Part shown: positions 48,820 through 60,999 of the stretch, one piece after another
Position numbering within the stretch: the first letter of the stretch is position 1
Layout of the letters: every line of letters starts with the position of its first letter
Origin: Phaseolus vulgaris
Lineage: Eukaryota; Streptophyta; Magnoliopsida; Fabales; Fabaceae
Direction of reading: 5' to 3'
NCBI RefSeq assembly: GCF_000499845.2
Contig: NC_023749.2
Location: 10,549,298-10,613,297 of the forward strand
DNA length: 64,000 bases
Program-made: the position numbers and the translations under genes
The notes under the pieces: model-generated
Databases searched by the model: none
Told to the model about the DNA's origin: nothing
What the model saw: only the letters and a program-made list of their open reading frames with translations

Positions 48820-51708
48820 TGCCACATTATTATCGTCTAAGAATCAAATTAAAATGATTTTACTAGAAACCGTTTAATGTAGTGTTATACCGTCTAACAC
48901 TAAAGAGATGATAGTATAAATAAGGATAGATGATTTCATGTTGTCGCCAACTAATCTAAAAGTAAATCCAATTGACACAGTATTCAAAACTTATTTTTAA
49001 TAATAGAAATTATTATAATTAACATAAAAATAAAAGAGGTTGAGATTGTTGTGCAGAAAAATTAAAATAGAGATTATAAAATAGTAAAAGGAAACAGGTT
49101 GATTCACAAGTTTATTTTGTTGGGTCTATTAGTGTCTAAGTTCAAGAGGGGAGGGGTGAATTGAGCTTATAAAATTTTTGCAAGAACACACAATTTTCAG
49201 TATATCGTATATCAGAGGCAAAAAGAACATATTGTTTTTACATGAAACAGATTGATTCTTCAGAGCAGTCTAGCACAATTTGAATTTGTTCAATATAAAA
49301 TTGTGATCAACAGATAATTATAACAGAATCAGATCAGCTGGATATTATGAGGATGAAGGATACAACTATGCTTAGAAATCAAACAAATTCACTCAACACA
49401 AGGTTTTAAGGAGAATGACTCTTTCTCAGATTTTAATGAATAGACTGTTTGTTCACAGATCACTTAAAACATCATATACAACTGCCTTGTTTGTGATTAG
49501 AGAGCTTTAACAAATCAGGAAGAACAGTTTTTACTTAAACCCAGAATTAACAGATTCAATTTCAAAAGCACAGATTAAGTTCTTGACAGAATTAATCAAA
49601 ACTAGAAATGAGTGCAGGGATGAGAAGAAAAGGCATGCAAGTTTTTATACTGGTTCACTCATACAGAGCTACGTCCAGTCTCACCTTACCCCAAGGTGGA
49701 ATCCACTAAAAAACAGTACCAATCACTTACAAACACATCAGTTCTTGAACACTACAAGAACAATACAACCAATGCTGAAAAACCCTATTTCAGCACACCT
49801 TGCACTCCAAGAAACCCTATCAAGGAGTGACTAACACTTACACCTTTACAAACCAGAATAAAGGAAAGATTACACCTGAAAAGAAGATGCAAGAACTCAA
49901 AACCAGTAGTTCAATTTGCTGCAGAACTGCACCAGCACCTTCACCAAGATCAAAGGTTTCCTAGAACAAGCACACTTGAAAATTCCTTTGGAAAACCTTT
50001 CAAAAACCTTTCGATCCTTCTTCTCACATAGAAAATGTTTGATCTCTGTCAAAAACGTAATTGCTCAGCTTCCTTTCATGTGAGAGAGGCTTTTCTTTAT
50101 ATAGAAAACATTTTCAAACTTCTTTTCAAAAAACAGTTGAAAAGCTGTTATGAAAACAACAGATTCAGTTTTAAACTTAACAGATTTATTTTGTGAAAAC
50201 TGTCAACTCAGCTAACTGAAATAACTGTCTGAGTTGTACCTTTGGTGCCCTAACTAACTTTCGAAAAACCTTTCAGCTGACCAAAGAATAAACCTGTTCA
50301 TTCACAGAGAAACAGATTTAAAAGATAACGAACAGGCCAGCTCAGCTTAACTGAAATAACGAACTAAGCTTTACCTGTGATGCCCTAACAGAATGTTAGA
50401 AAAAAAACTTTTAACAGAGAAGAAATAAATCGATTCTTTCTCCATAAAACAGATTTATTTTTGTACTGATTTAAATCTTTTAAGAGCACTTTTAAAAGCT
50501 TTTCAAAAACCATTTAACCACATCATGTGTTTGATCTAGGCTTGGTTAGGAATCTAGGATAGATCATGTAGCAAAAGGCAACCTTACACAACCACAAGCC
50601 TAAATACAAGATCATCTAAACCTATTACAAACTTTACAACAAACTAGCATTTTCTACATCAAACACAAACTAACACTAGGTAGAGAAGAGGCTTCATCCA
50701 TCTTCAACATATTTGACAATGAATTCCTGATTGACTTTCTTAAGATTTTTATTCTTTCAATCCTCGCAGTCTCAAACTTAATGAAGCAAGGTTCAATCAA
50801 ATTCAACAAAACCTTATCACGAAAACAAGTGTTCATTGATGTATTGAGTATTGTCTACGTGCGATATCTTTTAAATTAAGTAAACAAGAGATTGATTAAA
50901 ACTAAGTGAATTAACCAAAAGAATTAAATTTTCCACAAGCGTTCAAATATAATTTTTTGGACAAAAACTAGATTTTAAAGAGACCAACAATAAAGCCCAA
51001 TCTGCTATAGAGAATTTAAGAATTAAATTTTATTGAACAAAAATCTCATATATTGTGAAATTACAGGAGAATCAACTCCAAGGAGTTTAGCCTTTCTTGC
51101 AAATACAAAACGAAAAGATTACAACGAAGAAAATAAAAAAACTAAGAAAATTTTAATGCTATGTTTTTTCGAACGTCATTGTCAAACTTTGAAACTTGAT
51201 GATTTCTCCTTGAACCTTGTACTTTTTTATAGGTTTTTATGTTCCAAGGATCTCGAGAAAATATCATGGTTTAGATTTTGTTCACAGTTTCGTACTTTCC
51301 AATTTTTCAAAATCATCGGGTTGTGTTTCCTATTTAATCATGAACTTTGTTTCTTTAAATCTTCAAGGATGATTTACTTCTAATTCTATTTCTGAGATAT
51401 TGTAGATTTTATTCTCTTATTCTTCTCCTCGAATTTCATTTCCCAATTTTATTTAAAGAAACAACTTGTACTTTTTCCTGATTCGGCTCATTCATAGTGG
51501 AAGACACTTCATTTAGACCGCCTAGTTAAGATCATCCACTTCCTTTAACCACCCAACCGTCTACTAAAAACAAGGTAGTAGAGATAACAATTAAGGTCAA
51601 AATAAACCCAATTAGATGAATTTCAATTAAAAGAGTGGATTTATTCATGATTTTAGTCCAAAAATATATTATTAAAGCCTTAAAGTGTGAATAAAATTAT
51701 GTTCATCA
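48820..51708 (-). repeat. 3' LTR of the gypsy-type element, split by a solo LTR
   Basis: Starts TGATGAACATAA at 51708 (minus), directly after the polypurine tract, and runs to about 48820. Without the nested insertion it is about 1.29 kb. The two flanks of the insertion (48860-49117 and 50710-51600) match consecutive parts of the 5' LTR at 58146-59305. For example, CTAACACTAAAGAGATGATA at 48894-48913 corresponds to CTAACATCAAAGAGATGATA at 58217. Confidence 0.78.
49118..50709 (+). repeat. Solo LTR, 1592 bp, TG...CA, TSD TATTT
   Basis: Begins TGTTGGGTCTATTAG and ends CATCTTCAACA, giving TGTTG/CAACA inverted ends. It is flanked by the perfect 5-bp duplication TATTT (49113-49117 and 50710-50714). 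The pre-insertion sequence AAGTTTATTTGACAATGAAT survives in the other LTR of the host element (58430-58449), which proves the insertion and its exact limits. No internal region or ORF is attached. Strand is arbitrary. A related, diverged LTR lies at 52599. Confidence 0.95.
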
Positions 51709-51722
51709 AATACCCCCACATT
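51709..51722 (-). other. Polypurine tract of the gypsy-type element
   Basis: On the minus strand AATGTGGGGGTATT stands immediately before the LTR start TGATGAAC. This is the expected position and composition of the plus-strand primer. Confidence 0.75.
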
Positions 51723-52598
51723 TATCATTTTGCACTCCTAGATGAAACACTCTATAGACTCACAACAAATCAAAGGAACAAAGTACAAGTGAATGTCAAA
51801 ATTTAAACAAATCATAAGAGCGCATAATGGTTACCATGATATAATTCTAAGAAATCAATGCATTAAGACAAATGTGAATAGAAATTCCTATATTTTAATA
51901 CACAAGTACGTAATTGAAATCCAATTTTTAATCAAGAATGACAAAACTTTCATTAGACGCTCTTTAACTCTCAAGTGTTTAGGTGTATTTACACTCAACA
52001 CTCATGCAAACAAATATTATCATATGCTTGCAAGACACTAATATTTACAATAATTAAAAAACATGCAATCATATACCAAGAGGACTTCATAAATGTAAAG
52101 GTAGGTAAGATGGGGAAAAGAAGTTTAAAAACCATAGAAAATTGAAGGATTAATGGAGGATAGGTCTAAGAACAAGTGTAAGTATGATAACAATTCAACT
52201 CCTTTTTTTATTTCAAGATATAATTTTTTTTTTTTCATGTAGTAGAATATTTATCCAATGTATTAGACGGTCCACTCTTATGTTCTTCATTTTCTTTTCT
52301 TTTTGTTGTTTTATTCCTTTTTTTCTTTTTCTATCTTTTTCGATATTGAGGAGGTAAATTTATGCACAATGAGGTACACCTCTTCACTTATTCAAGAACC
52401 TATTTCTAAAATAATTTCAAAGCTCATTTATCTCCTTTGGTAGGCACAAACATGTTTTTTCTGTTTTAGGCCCATAATGAAGGTCAAAAAGAAGAAAATG
52501 TTATAGTCTTAAGGGTCTAACAAGTGAATTATCATGAAGGTAGAGTAATATGGCTAGTAGATTAAATTGAATAAAGAATCCATCAATCATATCAATCC
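51723..52598 (-). other. 3' non-coding region of the gypsy-type element
   Basis: No coding similarity on either strand; ORF 51793-52041 has no domain features. The position between PPT and the next insertion makes it element 3' sequence. Confidence 0.5.
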
Positions 52599-54200
52599 TG
52601 CTGAACTAAGGGGAAGCTAAGTTCAAGAAGGGAGGTGAACAGTACTTAGAAATATTTTCACAAATAATTGTTTACAACAATTCAGACAAAATTTTAACAA
52701 ATTGTTTTTCAAAACAACAAATTGATCTTATAGAGAAGTACGTTGATTAAGAAAATGAATTTGTTTTATTAAAAAACATTTGATTAAATTCTTTAATACA
52801 CAATCTTGTAAATCAAAGACAGTTTGAAAAGATTTAAATTTGTTTTAAAGAAACAAATTTCTGAATTAATTTCAACAGATTATTTTCGGAATCAACATAT
52901 TGTTTTTCTAAATAAGAATAACAGAAAAGAGATTTTACAGATTCCAAGATAAGTGCAGAATTTAAATGTATCAAACAATATTTTAAGAAAACCTTTGTTT
53001 CAATTTAACTTGTTTAATCAGTAACAAGTATGAATGGATACAAACTATATCAATATGCAATGTAACATTCAATATAGCTTATCACATCTATTTTAGTTAT
53101 TATAGAAAAACAAACAACTACAAAGAACAAAAAACAACAAAATGATTTTTATAAACAACCAATTGATTATACCAATACATAATATTATGCAGAAAAAATA
53201 TAAAGCAAAGATAAAAAAAAAGCATAAAAGACACCAAGATTTTATATTGTTTCATTCACAACAGAGCTACATTCAGTCCAACCTCACACCAAGTTGGATT
53301 TCACTAAAGCAACACAATTATTTTATAAGAAAAACAAAAACAATTCTTGAACACTACAAGAACAACACCACTCACTGCAACACCCTATCACAGTAGTGAT
53401 ACACACCAAGAAACCCTATCTTGGCCCCAACAATTATAGAGTTACAAAATAAAATGTAAGGGGACGAGTAAACCTTAACTGTGAACCAAGAAATACAATA
53501 GAACCTCTCAAATATAAACTACTCAAACTGAAAACATTTTCTATGTTACATATTAAAACATGGTAATATATAAAACATATTATAGAAAAATCTAAAACTA
53601 TTTCAATATTTTCAATCAATTGATTTGAAAGATAATAGATTGAAAAACTCACTACAAGAAAATCATTAAATAGAAACCAATTTTAGAGACTAGAAATAAT
53701 TAGTTATATTGACTAAATTAGATAATTTTTAGAGACTAGAAAATTATTGGTTTCTAAATTAGTTTCTATCATTAATAAATAGTTTCTAAATTGGTATCTA
53801 ATTAGCTACCAAGGTTTTTGCTACCAAATTTAGAATCTAAATAATTGGTATTTAAAACCTTGGTAGCTAATTAGATACCAATTTAGAAACAATTTATCAA
53901 TAATAGAAACTAATTTAGAAAAAAAAATAGTATCTAATTTAGTCAATATAACAACTAATTATTTTTAGTCTCTGAAATTTGTTTCTATTTAATAATTTTC
54001 TAGTAGTAACTCTAAGTTTCCAGAAAAAAAAAATTAAAACCAATTGAAAACTTTTTAACCAGTTGAAAAACTAATTGTTCTTGGATTTATCATCATTCCT
54101 AAAGGTAAAAGATAAATCAAGACATACAAAATAAAAACTAAACTACCTAGACACATAAGACAACAAGTCTTCAACCATCATTTCATCAAACATCAAAGTT
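52599..54200 (+). repeat. Diverged LTR related to the solo LTR at 49118
   Basis: TGCTG at 52599, followed 18 bp later by CTAAGTTCAAGAAGGGAGG, aligns with the start of the 49118 LTR, which has CTAAGTTCAAGAGGGGAGGG at the same distance. Later blocks also match in order: CAGAGCTACATTCAGTCCAA, TTCTTGAACACTACAAGAAC and ACACCAAGAAACCCTATC-type sequence. The right end is uncertain (near 54180-54220), and no TSD was found. A CACTA MITE (53650-54008) is inserted in it. Confidence 0.65.
53650..54008. mobile_element. CACTA-type fold-back MITE, copy 4 (TSD ACT)
   Basis: Starts CACTACAAGAAAATCATT and ends AATAATTTTCTAGTAGTA, the complementary terminus with a few changes in the last bases. It is flanked by ACT on both sides (53647-53649 and 54009-54011). 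The interior is the same hairpin-forming sequence as the copies at 7555 and 24957. It lies in a diverged LTR, which itself lies in the gypsy-type element, giving three levels of nesting. Confidence 0.87.
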
Positions 54201-55180
54201 GGATAGTTGAGATGTCCAAGAAGTCCATGCATGTAAATCACAATTGCAAAACAAAGAATCAAACTAAGTTTTAGATTATAAGCAAACATGAGTGAAAACA
54301 CTCAGTCCATTAGACGGTCTGCCAATAAAGCTCAAAATCTCACCAGGAACATTCTATCACAAAATATTCAACCCAAAATTTCTTATAACCAACTTATTTT
54401 TCAATTTTAAGGAAATCTAAACAACAAAAATCAAGAAACTAAAATTTTCAAAAATTATGAAATTGTCAACTATTAAACGATCCTAGATCCTAGAAAACTG
54501 ATTTATTTTTATTTTTATTTTAATAAAAGGAAAAGGAAACTCAAACAAATAATATAAAAACAAAAGACAAAAATAAATCCTAAACCATGATTCTCCTCCC
54601 CACACTTAAATCACGCATTGTCCTCAATGTAAGAGCAAGCAACTAGAATTACAATATAAGTAATAAAAGAATGAGAAAGAAAAACTCCCTTGTCAAGCTT
54701 GAGGGTAGTGGAAGCTACAACTGATCAACCATCCGCTTTTGCAATATGAGTCAAGGGTCTTCGTATAGTGTGGTAAAAAGATGTCTACTAGAAAATCTAG
54801 TCAAGCCATATAGAACCTCGGTATAGACAATGAAACATAAAGAACATTTGTTATTATGAATCCTTGTACAACAAGATGAGATTGGAATAGGTCATTAGGC
54901 GAATAGAGAGGGTTTCATGAATGGGTGGTAGTGTTTGATGAATAGATGGAAGAGATAAGCATATACATTATGAATAGTCTAATAGGATTTTCTAATATGG
55001 GATCATCTAGGGGTGTGGGTTGGTGTTAATGGAATTGGAACATTTAAGGTTATGCTCAAGTGGCAGTATAGATGGTTCAGTTTAGGTGGGATGGTGGTGA
55101 TAGGGTTGACTAGACCGTCTAGTTATGGAAGGTGATGGAGTGAGAGGTATGTCAGGAGGTGGTGATGGATGTCGCCTAGT
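54201..55180 (-). other. 3' region of the gypsy-type element
   Basis: On the minus strand CATTGAGGACAATGCGTGAT followed by TTAAGTGTGGGGAGGAGAA (about 54636-54590) resembles the stretch that commonly follows the last ORF in plant gypsy elements. No pol sequence lies between it and the coding remnants above 55183. Confidence 0.6.
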
Positions 55181-55182
55181 TC

Positions 55183-57960
55183 CTAAAAAGACTTCAATAT
55201 CTTGAAATTTGTTGAACTAAACACGTCTATAGTTGCTTTAGGTGAGCCTAAGCATTCTGGCACAATTATCCCTACTACTATATCAGAACTGGCACTACAA
55301 ATGTTAAAACAATCAATAGACAATATAAAATAATCTATCTCAGCATATGTACAATCAATTAGTTTGGAACAATTAAAATCTCCAAGAAACTCAAGCATAT
55401 TTTTATCCTCAGTGGGAATATGATATACACAATGATCCTTAATAGACTATTTCATAACGTCTAGTGCCTCCTGATTAAGAAGTAGTTCATCTCCATTAGT
55501 GGTGGTTAGACAGTGGATGGTAATGTTCCAAAGATTTCAACAACCTGCAGATCAATTGGGTCTAGGAACAGTTGTTATGACTTCATCTTTGCACTCTAGT
55601 TTATTAGAGGATGCTGATGTAGTAATACCAGCATCTACAACACAAACTATATCAAATGATATGCTTTTGTCTATCTCAACACATGCTTTGTACGTGAATG
55701 AACCAGTACATGAATCACAAGTAAAAAAAATAGGATAATTCCAATTCTCCTGAAAATTTAAGTAAATTATCATCCTTAAAACCAGTAAGTTTGCCAATGC
55801 AAAGAACATAGTGATTCTAGACTAGTTCTTTTATAGTGTATAGGGTAGACGTTATTCGAATGGTAGACATTTCAAGGTTAAACATTCTATTTAAATCTGT
55901 GATTGTACTTGCACATGTATCAACAAAATCCTTATAAACTTGAGCAGTAAAATGCACTTCAAGAGTGTCATCAAAAACATTAATAGGATCAACATTAGGT
56001 TCATCAACAAAATCATCTATGTTAGATGGTTCATCTATAATTGTTGTGATGACCTTATGTGGAAGAGATTTTATACTTGGATAAGGGTTTATACATGCAA
56101 ATAGAATGGAAATTGGAGGCATGGAAGAATTAATCTCAATACACATATCAGAATCACAAGTATAATCTATATCAAATTCTAAATTTTTTGCTAAATCAAA
56201 ATATAAAGTAGGATCATGAAATGAATTCAACTCTTACTTAGAAAAACCTTTAACATGCCTGGCCAATTGACCAACTTTCTCTCCCATTTTTATAAAAACC
56301 AACATGTATTCTTTATTGGAATTGCACTGTAGTTACAATCAATTGCCTCATACGCTCCTCTAAAGAGGATTTTTCAAAACTGTGAGGAGTAATGTTAGGT
56401 TGCACAAATTGTTGAAAGGGTGGTTAACTTTTCTTATATTCATCATAATAATGACTTATAAATCTTACATGGCTCAGAAGACTCTTGGAAATATGGCTCA
56501 CAAGATTGTTGGAAATATGGCTCATAAGATGGTTAGGGATGTTGAAAGTAAGGCTCATTGTGCTACAAAGGATGCTGATGAATATTTTACGGCATGTGTA
56601 CCGTGTCAGAAGTAATAAATTTGTTCCTAAGGACGGATATTGAACCCACAAGAATAGTTGAATTCTCAAGTATAAAATTCACTAAATAAAAAACAATAAG
56701 TAAGAGATTGTTGGATGTTTGTTCTGTATGAGATTGCAAGAATATAAATAAAACAAAGTAAAGAGTTTTTTATTCAATTGGGAAAATTGAGATTGGGGTT
56801 CATCCTTCTCACTCTTTTATATTTTGAAAAGCATAATAATATTCTATCATTGGTTGATATTGATGCCCATATCACATTCATTTATATTGTATAAAATTAT
56901 TAAGATAGTATCCTAAAATATCAATTTCTCGCATATTTATAAAAACTTCTTATCATTACAAACAGATGTTAGATAGCAATTAACATTTCAAATCTATTCC
57001 TAACATTCAAATATGTTAAGCATTATCATTTAGGTCAGATGCTTAGAAGTATTTTTCAATCAAATCTAAGGATTAAAATCATGATAAAACAAGCGTTAAG
57101 AATAAAATGACAATACCAATCATCAATCAAGAACAAAATATTATGTTTAAATATCACCTCAATACATAAGAGTTTAAATAGACTACTCACAATCTAAAGG
57201 GTAAAATTAGTCACTCATGTTGGTCATTACAAGCATGGAAAGCAAGAAAAGAAGATTCAGGATGTTTCTCCTTGACGGTTGCCTCCTCTAGGGTTTTCTA
57301 TTACCTTATATTCTCCCAATGATGTTTAGGATTATGCCTCACGCCTCATATTTAACCTAGTTGGGCTTGGACTAAGTGACTTCTTGCTTAGGCAAGCTAC
57401 AACTTGCTTGGACGAGTTGGACGAGAAAAATCCCTACTTCTCTGGAGTGATCTCGCCTGGACGAGATTGGACTCGCTTGGGCGAGTTCCTCTGGAGTGAT
57501 CTGGCTTAGGCGAGTTTGGACGGCTTTTGAGTGTTTCAGCTTTCCCTTTTCATCTTGTATATTCTCCTATAGTCCTTTCATCCCATTTTTCCCTAAAATC
57601 CTAAAATTAACACAAATTTGGGAAAATAAATAGTTTTTATTCTTATTATAATCACAAAATATGTCAAAAGGTTTAAATTCATAAATTAGAGATTAAATTA
57701 TAGTTATTTAGCAATAAATATTCATAAATGTCTATCTTTTAATATGAAATATTGTTGAAATATGGCACCTATCATAGGCTCATAAAATTGTGAAGGTTGT
57801 TGCAAATATAACCCACAATGCATCTCATAGTTGTATTGTTGATCATGATGAGATGAAGAATAATTTCAAGATGAAAGATACTTTAAATCTCTATCAATTT
57901 CAGAATCAAAATCAAGAAAAATATTTAGGCATTCTATCAGTAGACCTTCTACTCTGAAAA
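55183..57960 (-). pseudogene. Gag-linker remnant and unidentified ORF pieces
   Basis: Reading down from 57960, the first part has Gln/Tyr/Pro-rich repeats of the YEPYFQQ type (before the LTR at about 57830-57775, after it at about 56575-56470). A SLEERMRQLI block follows (about 56360), then VGQLAKHVKG (about 56280-56250). This is the usual linker of plant gypsy Gag before protease. The Gag core domain upstream is absent: only about 370 bp separate PBS and the LTR insertion. The open pieces that follow (56230-55817, 55809-55552, 55398-55183) are acidic, Ile/Asp-rich and match no retroelement domain I know. Stops and frameshifts separate them. They might be a captured host fragment or diverged element sequence. 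Confidence 0.55.
56576..57774 (-). repeat. LTR family G, copy 3, inserted in the gypsy-type element
   Basis: Minus-strand LTR from TGATAGGTGCC (57774) to TTCATCA (56576), 1199 bp. It shares its start, its end region (TTACTTCTGACACGGTACAC) and its overall order with the LTR at 14495-15705. It interrupts the YEPYFQQ repeat region of the host element. Motifs such as ACTCGCTTGGGCGAGT (about 57470) are the same near-palindromic type as in copy 1. The flanking five bases (GCCTA and GCATC on the minus strand) do not match well, so no clean TSD is claimed. Confidence 0.75.
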
Positions 57961-58125
57961 TATGTTTCTTTTTTTATAATAATGTCATCATTGGGAAAAT
58001 TAAAAAACTATAGAATTAGAATGGGAAAAACAAAGTTAGATATGCAGACAAAATAAAAAAAATGCAAATACATAAAAAAAATGTAAATAAAGAAGAAAAT
58101 TGATAACCAACTTCAAATTGAATTT

Positions 58126-58143
58126 CTCGACAACGATGTCAAA
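58126..58143 (-). other. Primer-binding-site-like sequence
   Basis: The minus strand reads TTTGACATCGTTGTCGAG just after the LTR end (…ACTATCA). This is a mutated form of the TGGCGCCGTTGCCGGGGA-type site common next to 5' LTRs of plant gypsy (Athila/Tat-like) elements. It sets both the strand and the 5' LTR boundary. Confidence 0.65.
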
Positions 58144-58145
58144 TT

Positions 58146-59305
58146 TGATAGTTATTATTTAATAGTAAAATTAAAATTATTTCGGTGAAGACCGACTAAC
58201 GTAATGCTAGACAATCTAACATCAAAGAGATGATAGTGTAGATAAGGTCAGATGACCCTAAGTCATCTCCTAATGAATCCAATAGTATATTTAGTTAAGA
58301 TCGTAATCAAAACTTATTTGCAATAAAAAGGGTTAGAAATAATAATGAAAATAAAAATGAGTTGAAACTATTGTGTAGAAAAAATAAATTAGAGATTATA
58401 AAGTAGTAAAAGGAAGTAGGTTGATTCTCAAGTTTATTTGACAATGAATTCATTTTTTTTTTAAGATTTTCACTTTTTCAATCCTCACACAATGTCAAAC
58501 TTAATCAGATAAGTGTCAATCAAACTCAACAAAACTTTATCAGCAAAACAAGTATTTTCAGTATCTCACTAGTTCTAACATTTACTCATAAAATGTTTAT
58601 CTTCTATCTCTTGAATTAAGCAAATAAAAAATTGATTAAGACTAATCAAATTAATCAAGAAATCCAATTAAAAAAATAATTGAATTCTCAACAAGTGTTC
58701 CAAAACAATTTTTTTAACAAAAACCAGATTTCAAAAATAGTAACAGTAAAGCACAATTTACTAAGAGAATTTAAGAATAAAATTTTATTGAACAGAAAAT
58801 GTAAAATTCATTGTGAAATCATAAGAGAATCAACCCCAAAAAAGTTTAGTCTTCTATACGGAAATAAAACAAAAGTATTACAACGAAAAAATAAAAAAAA
58901 AAATCCTAATGCTCTATTTTTCTAACATCGTTATCAAGCTTTGAAGCTTGATAATTTTTCCTTGAACCTTGTATCTTTTTATAAGTTTTTTTGTTTCAAG
59001 GATCTCGAAAAAATATTTTGATTTAGATTTTGTTCATAGTTTCTCAGATTTTCATTTTCCAAAATTTTTGGGGTTTATTTCTTATTTAATCTCAAACTCT
59101 GTTTCTTCGTATCTTCGTGAATGTTAGCTTCTAATTCTGGTTCTGAGATATTGTAGATTTTATTCTCTTATTCTTCTTCTCAATTTCGTTTCTCGTTTTA
59201 ATTCAAAGAAACAACTTGTTCTTTCGCATGATTTGGCTATTCATAGAGATAATAGCTAACACCAAAATAAACTCAATTAGATGAATCTCAAAGTAAAGAT
59301 ATCAT
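58146..59305 (-). repeat. 5' LTR of the gypsy-type element
   Basis: Matches the two halves of the split 3' LTR in order, so it is the uninterrupted copy and preserves the empty site of the solo LTR at about 58430-58449. Its outer end is lost: similarity to the 3' LTR stops near 59305, before the TGATGAAC start, so no TSD for the whole element can be read. Confidence 0.75.
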
Positions 59306-60970
59306 CTTTCTATTTAAATCCATTTTTCAATCTTAGACCTTTCATGCTTCACCTGAAGTTGAAGTTGTGAAATTGTAGTGTATCTGTTAGGTATAGTCTT
59401 TCTTAAATTGTTACTGGAAACAGGTTTTAGTGTCATTATGTAATGTTGGGTTATACCTCAATTTATGGAGAATGCTATTGTGGTTTTATTTAACAATTTA
59501 GATTTAATTATGTTAAAATGTCATTCCTCTAAGAGAAGATGGTGCTGATACTCACATTTTCATCAGACTTTGATTATCCTCCTTTCTAAGACTACAACCA
59601 TCGTGGACAGGGTTTCCCCCTTATTAGCTAACACGGTAAATTTTTATTTTTTTTTTGCAATTTCTTCCTCCACCTCTGTAGTTTCTTCTTGCACCTCCAT
59701 AAATGTTTTTAATTTCAAAATTATCCTTAAAAAAATGTAAGATTTTTTTTTATTTCTAAATTATATAATTCATAAACCTCCCAAATTCTAAAATTCAAAA
59801 ACCAAAATTATATTTTAAATTCTAAAATTAAAAAATATTTTTTGGATTTCAAAATGTATTCCAAACTTTAGAATTCGAAACATAATTTTATATTTCAAAT
59901 TTTAGAATTTAGAAGATACTTTCAGGATTTGAAAATGCATTTTGATGGTGTGAAATCACGTTTGAGAAGAAATATATTCTCTTTAGAAATATGAGAATTA
60001 CATAATGTTTATTAAATAAATAAAATGACACATTCTATAGTATTTCATTTTCTAAAAAGTATCAAATTAAATGTTTTAAAAATAAATTTGTTCTCACATT
60101 CTTTTCTACTACTTTCAAAACCAGAAAGGGGTCTGCGTTTGCATTGGAAATTTCATTTTTTATTTATCCGCGTTTGAACAATCATTTTATGTCAGCAAAT
60201 AAATATGTAGTTATAAACTACCTTCATAATTTAAAATATAGTAAAGTCATTATAAACCACCTTAAGTATTTTCTTAGTTTCATTATTTTTACCTTTAATT
60301 AAACATACTAAATATTCTCCGCATGTGCATTTCATACCTGTAATTAACAAAAGAGATGTTACTTCACCATTTCAAACTTCATTTATTTTTACCTTAATAC
60401 ATGTATATTTAAATTCTTAACTGTCTATCACATTCAATGTCCTTTTTCATCATTATCTCTATTGTTTTAAGAAACACAGGAATATCACTATAAATTATTC
60501 ATTGTAAATCTAAAATAAAAAATTTATTTAAATATAGTAATTTATTATAAATTTCAATTACAATGTATAAAAAATATTTATTTCAATTTAATTATATAAA
60601 AAGAAGTATATGTTGATTTGCATATTGAGATTCCTCAGTTATAAGAAGGGGAAAAAAAAGAAGAAAAAAAGAGAAGGGAAAAACCAACTTACATGGTGCA
60701 TTATAGGTATGTCGTTGTTTTTGTTCCGAAGACAATTTGTTTATTTACATATTAGATTATTCGTGAATTAATTTTTTAACAATTTTTCAGATGGTTGAAA
60801 TATAAAAATAATTTTCTACTCACTTTTCTCTCATTTCTATCCTTTTCCATTCCCTCAAATTTAGTCCTTGAAACAAACAAGGTCTAATAGTACCCTACAA
60901 CTAAAATTCCATGGGGTGTTTGAACTAACGTGGATGACTTGAGACTCGGATTCATGTTGGACGTGCTTTG
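59306..60970. other. Intergenic with an 80-bp tandem duplication
   Basis: No gene is seen. 59781-59860 and 59861-59942 are two diverged units beginning CCAAATTCTAAAATTCAAAA or CCAAACTTTAGAATTCGAAA and ending GGATTT(C/G)AAAATG(T/C)AT. The remainder is AT-rich. Confidence 0.55.
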
Positions 60971-60999
60971 AAAAGTGAGAATGGAGATTTTAAACAAAA

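Larger units (their letters stand above)
48820..59305 (-). mobile_element. Gypsy-type LTR element lacking pol, with nested insertions
   Basis: Minus-strand element recognised from its parts: 5' LTR (59305-58146), primer-binding-like site (58143-58126), a short coding region with gag-linker features (about 57960-55180), a 3' untranslated region, polypurine tract (51722-51709) and 3' LTR (51708-48820). Both LTRs end against the expected neighbours (PBS and PPT). No protease, RT, RNase H or integrase could be found, so it is a non-autonomous derivative. Later insertions are a solo LTR at 49118-50709 inside the 3' LTR, an LTR at 52599-about 54200 with a MITE inside, and an LTR at 56576-57774. Confidence 0.78.

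Noticed and set aside
49583..49834. 84-codon-scale ORF in the solo LTR as a gene
   Set aside because: It lies wholly within an LTR, and the related LTR at 52599 does not conserve the frame.
56576..57774. Clean 5-bp TSD for the third family G LTR
   Set aside because: The flanking pentamers read GCCTA and GCATC on the minus strand, which do not match well enough to claim.
53650..58146. Endogenous viral (caulimovirus-type) insertion
   Set aside because: LTRs, a primer-binding-like site and a polypurine tract explain the region as an LTR retrotransposon. No movement-protein or viral RT similarity is visible.
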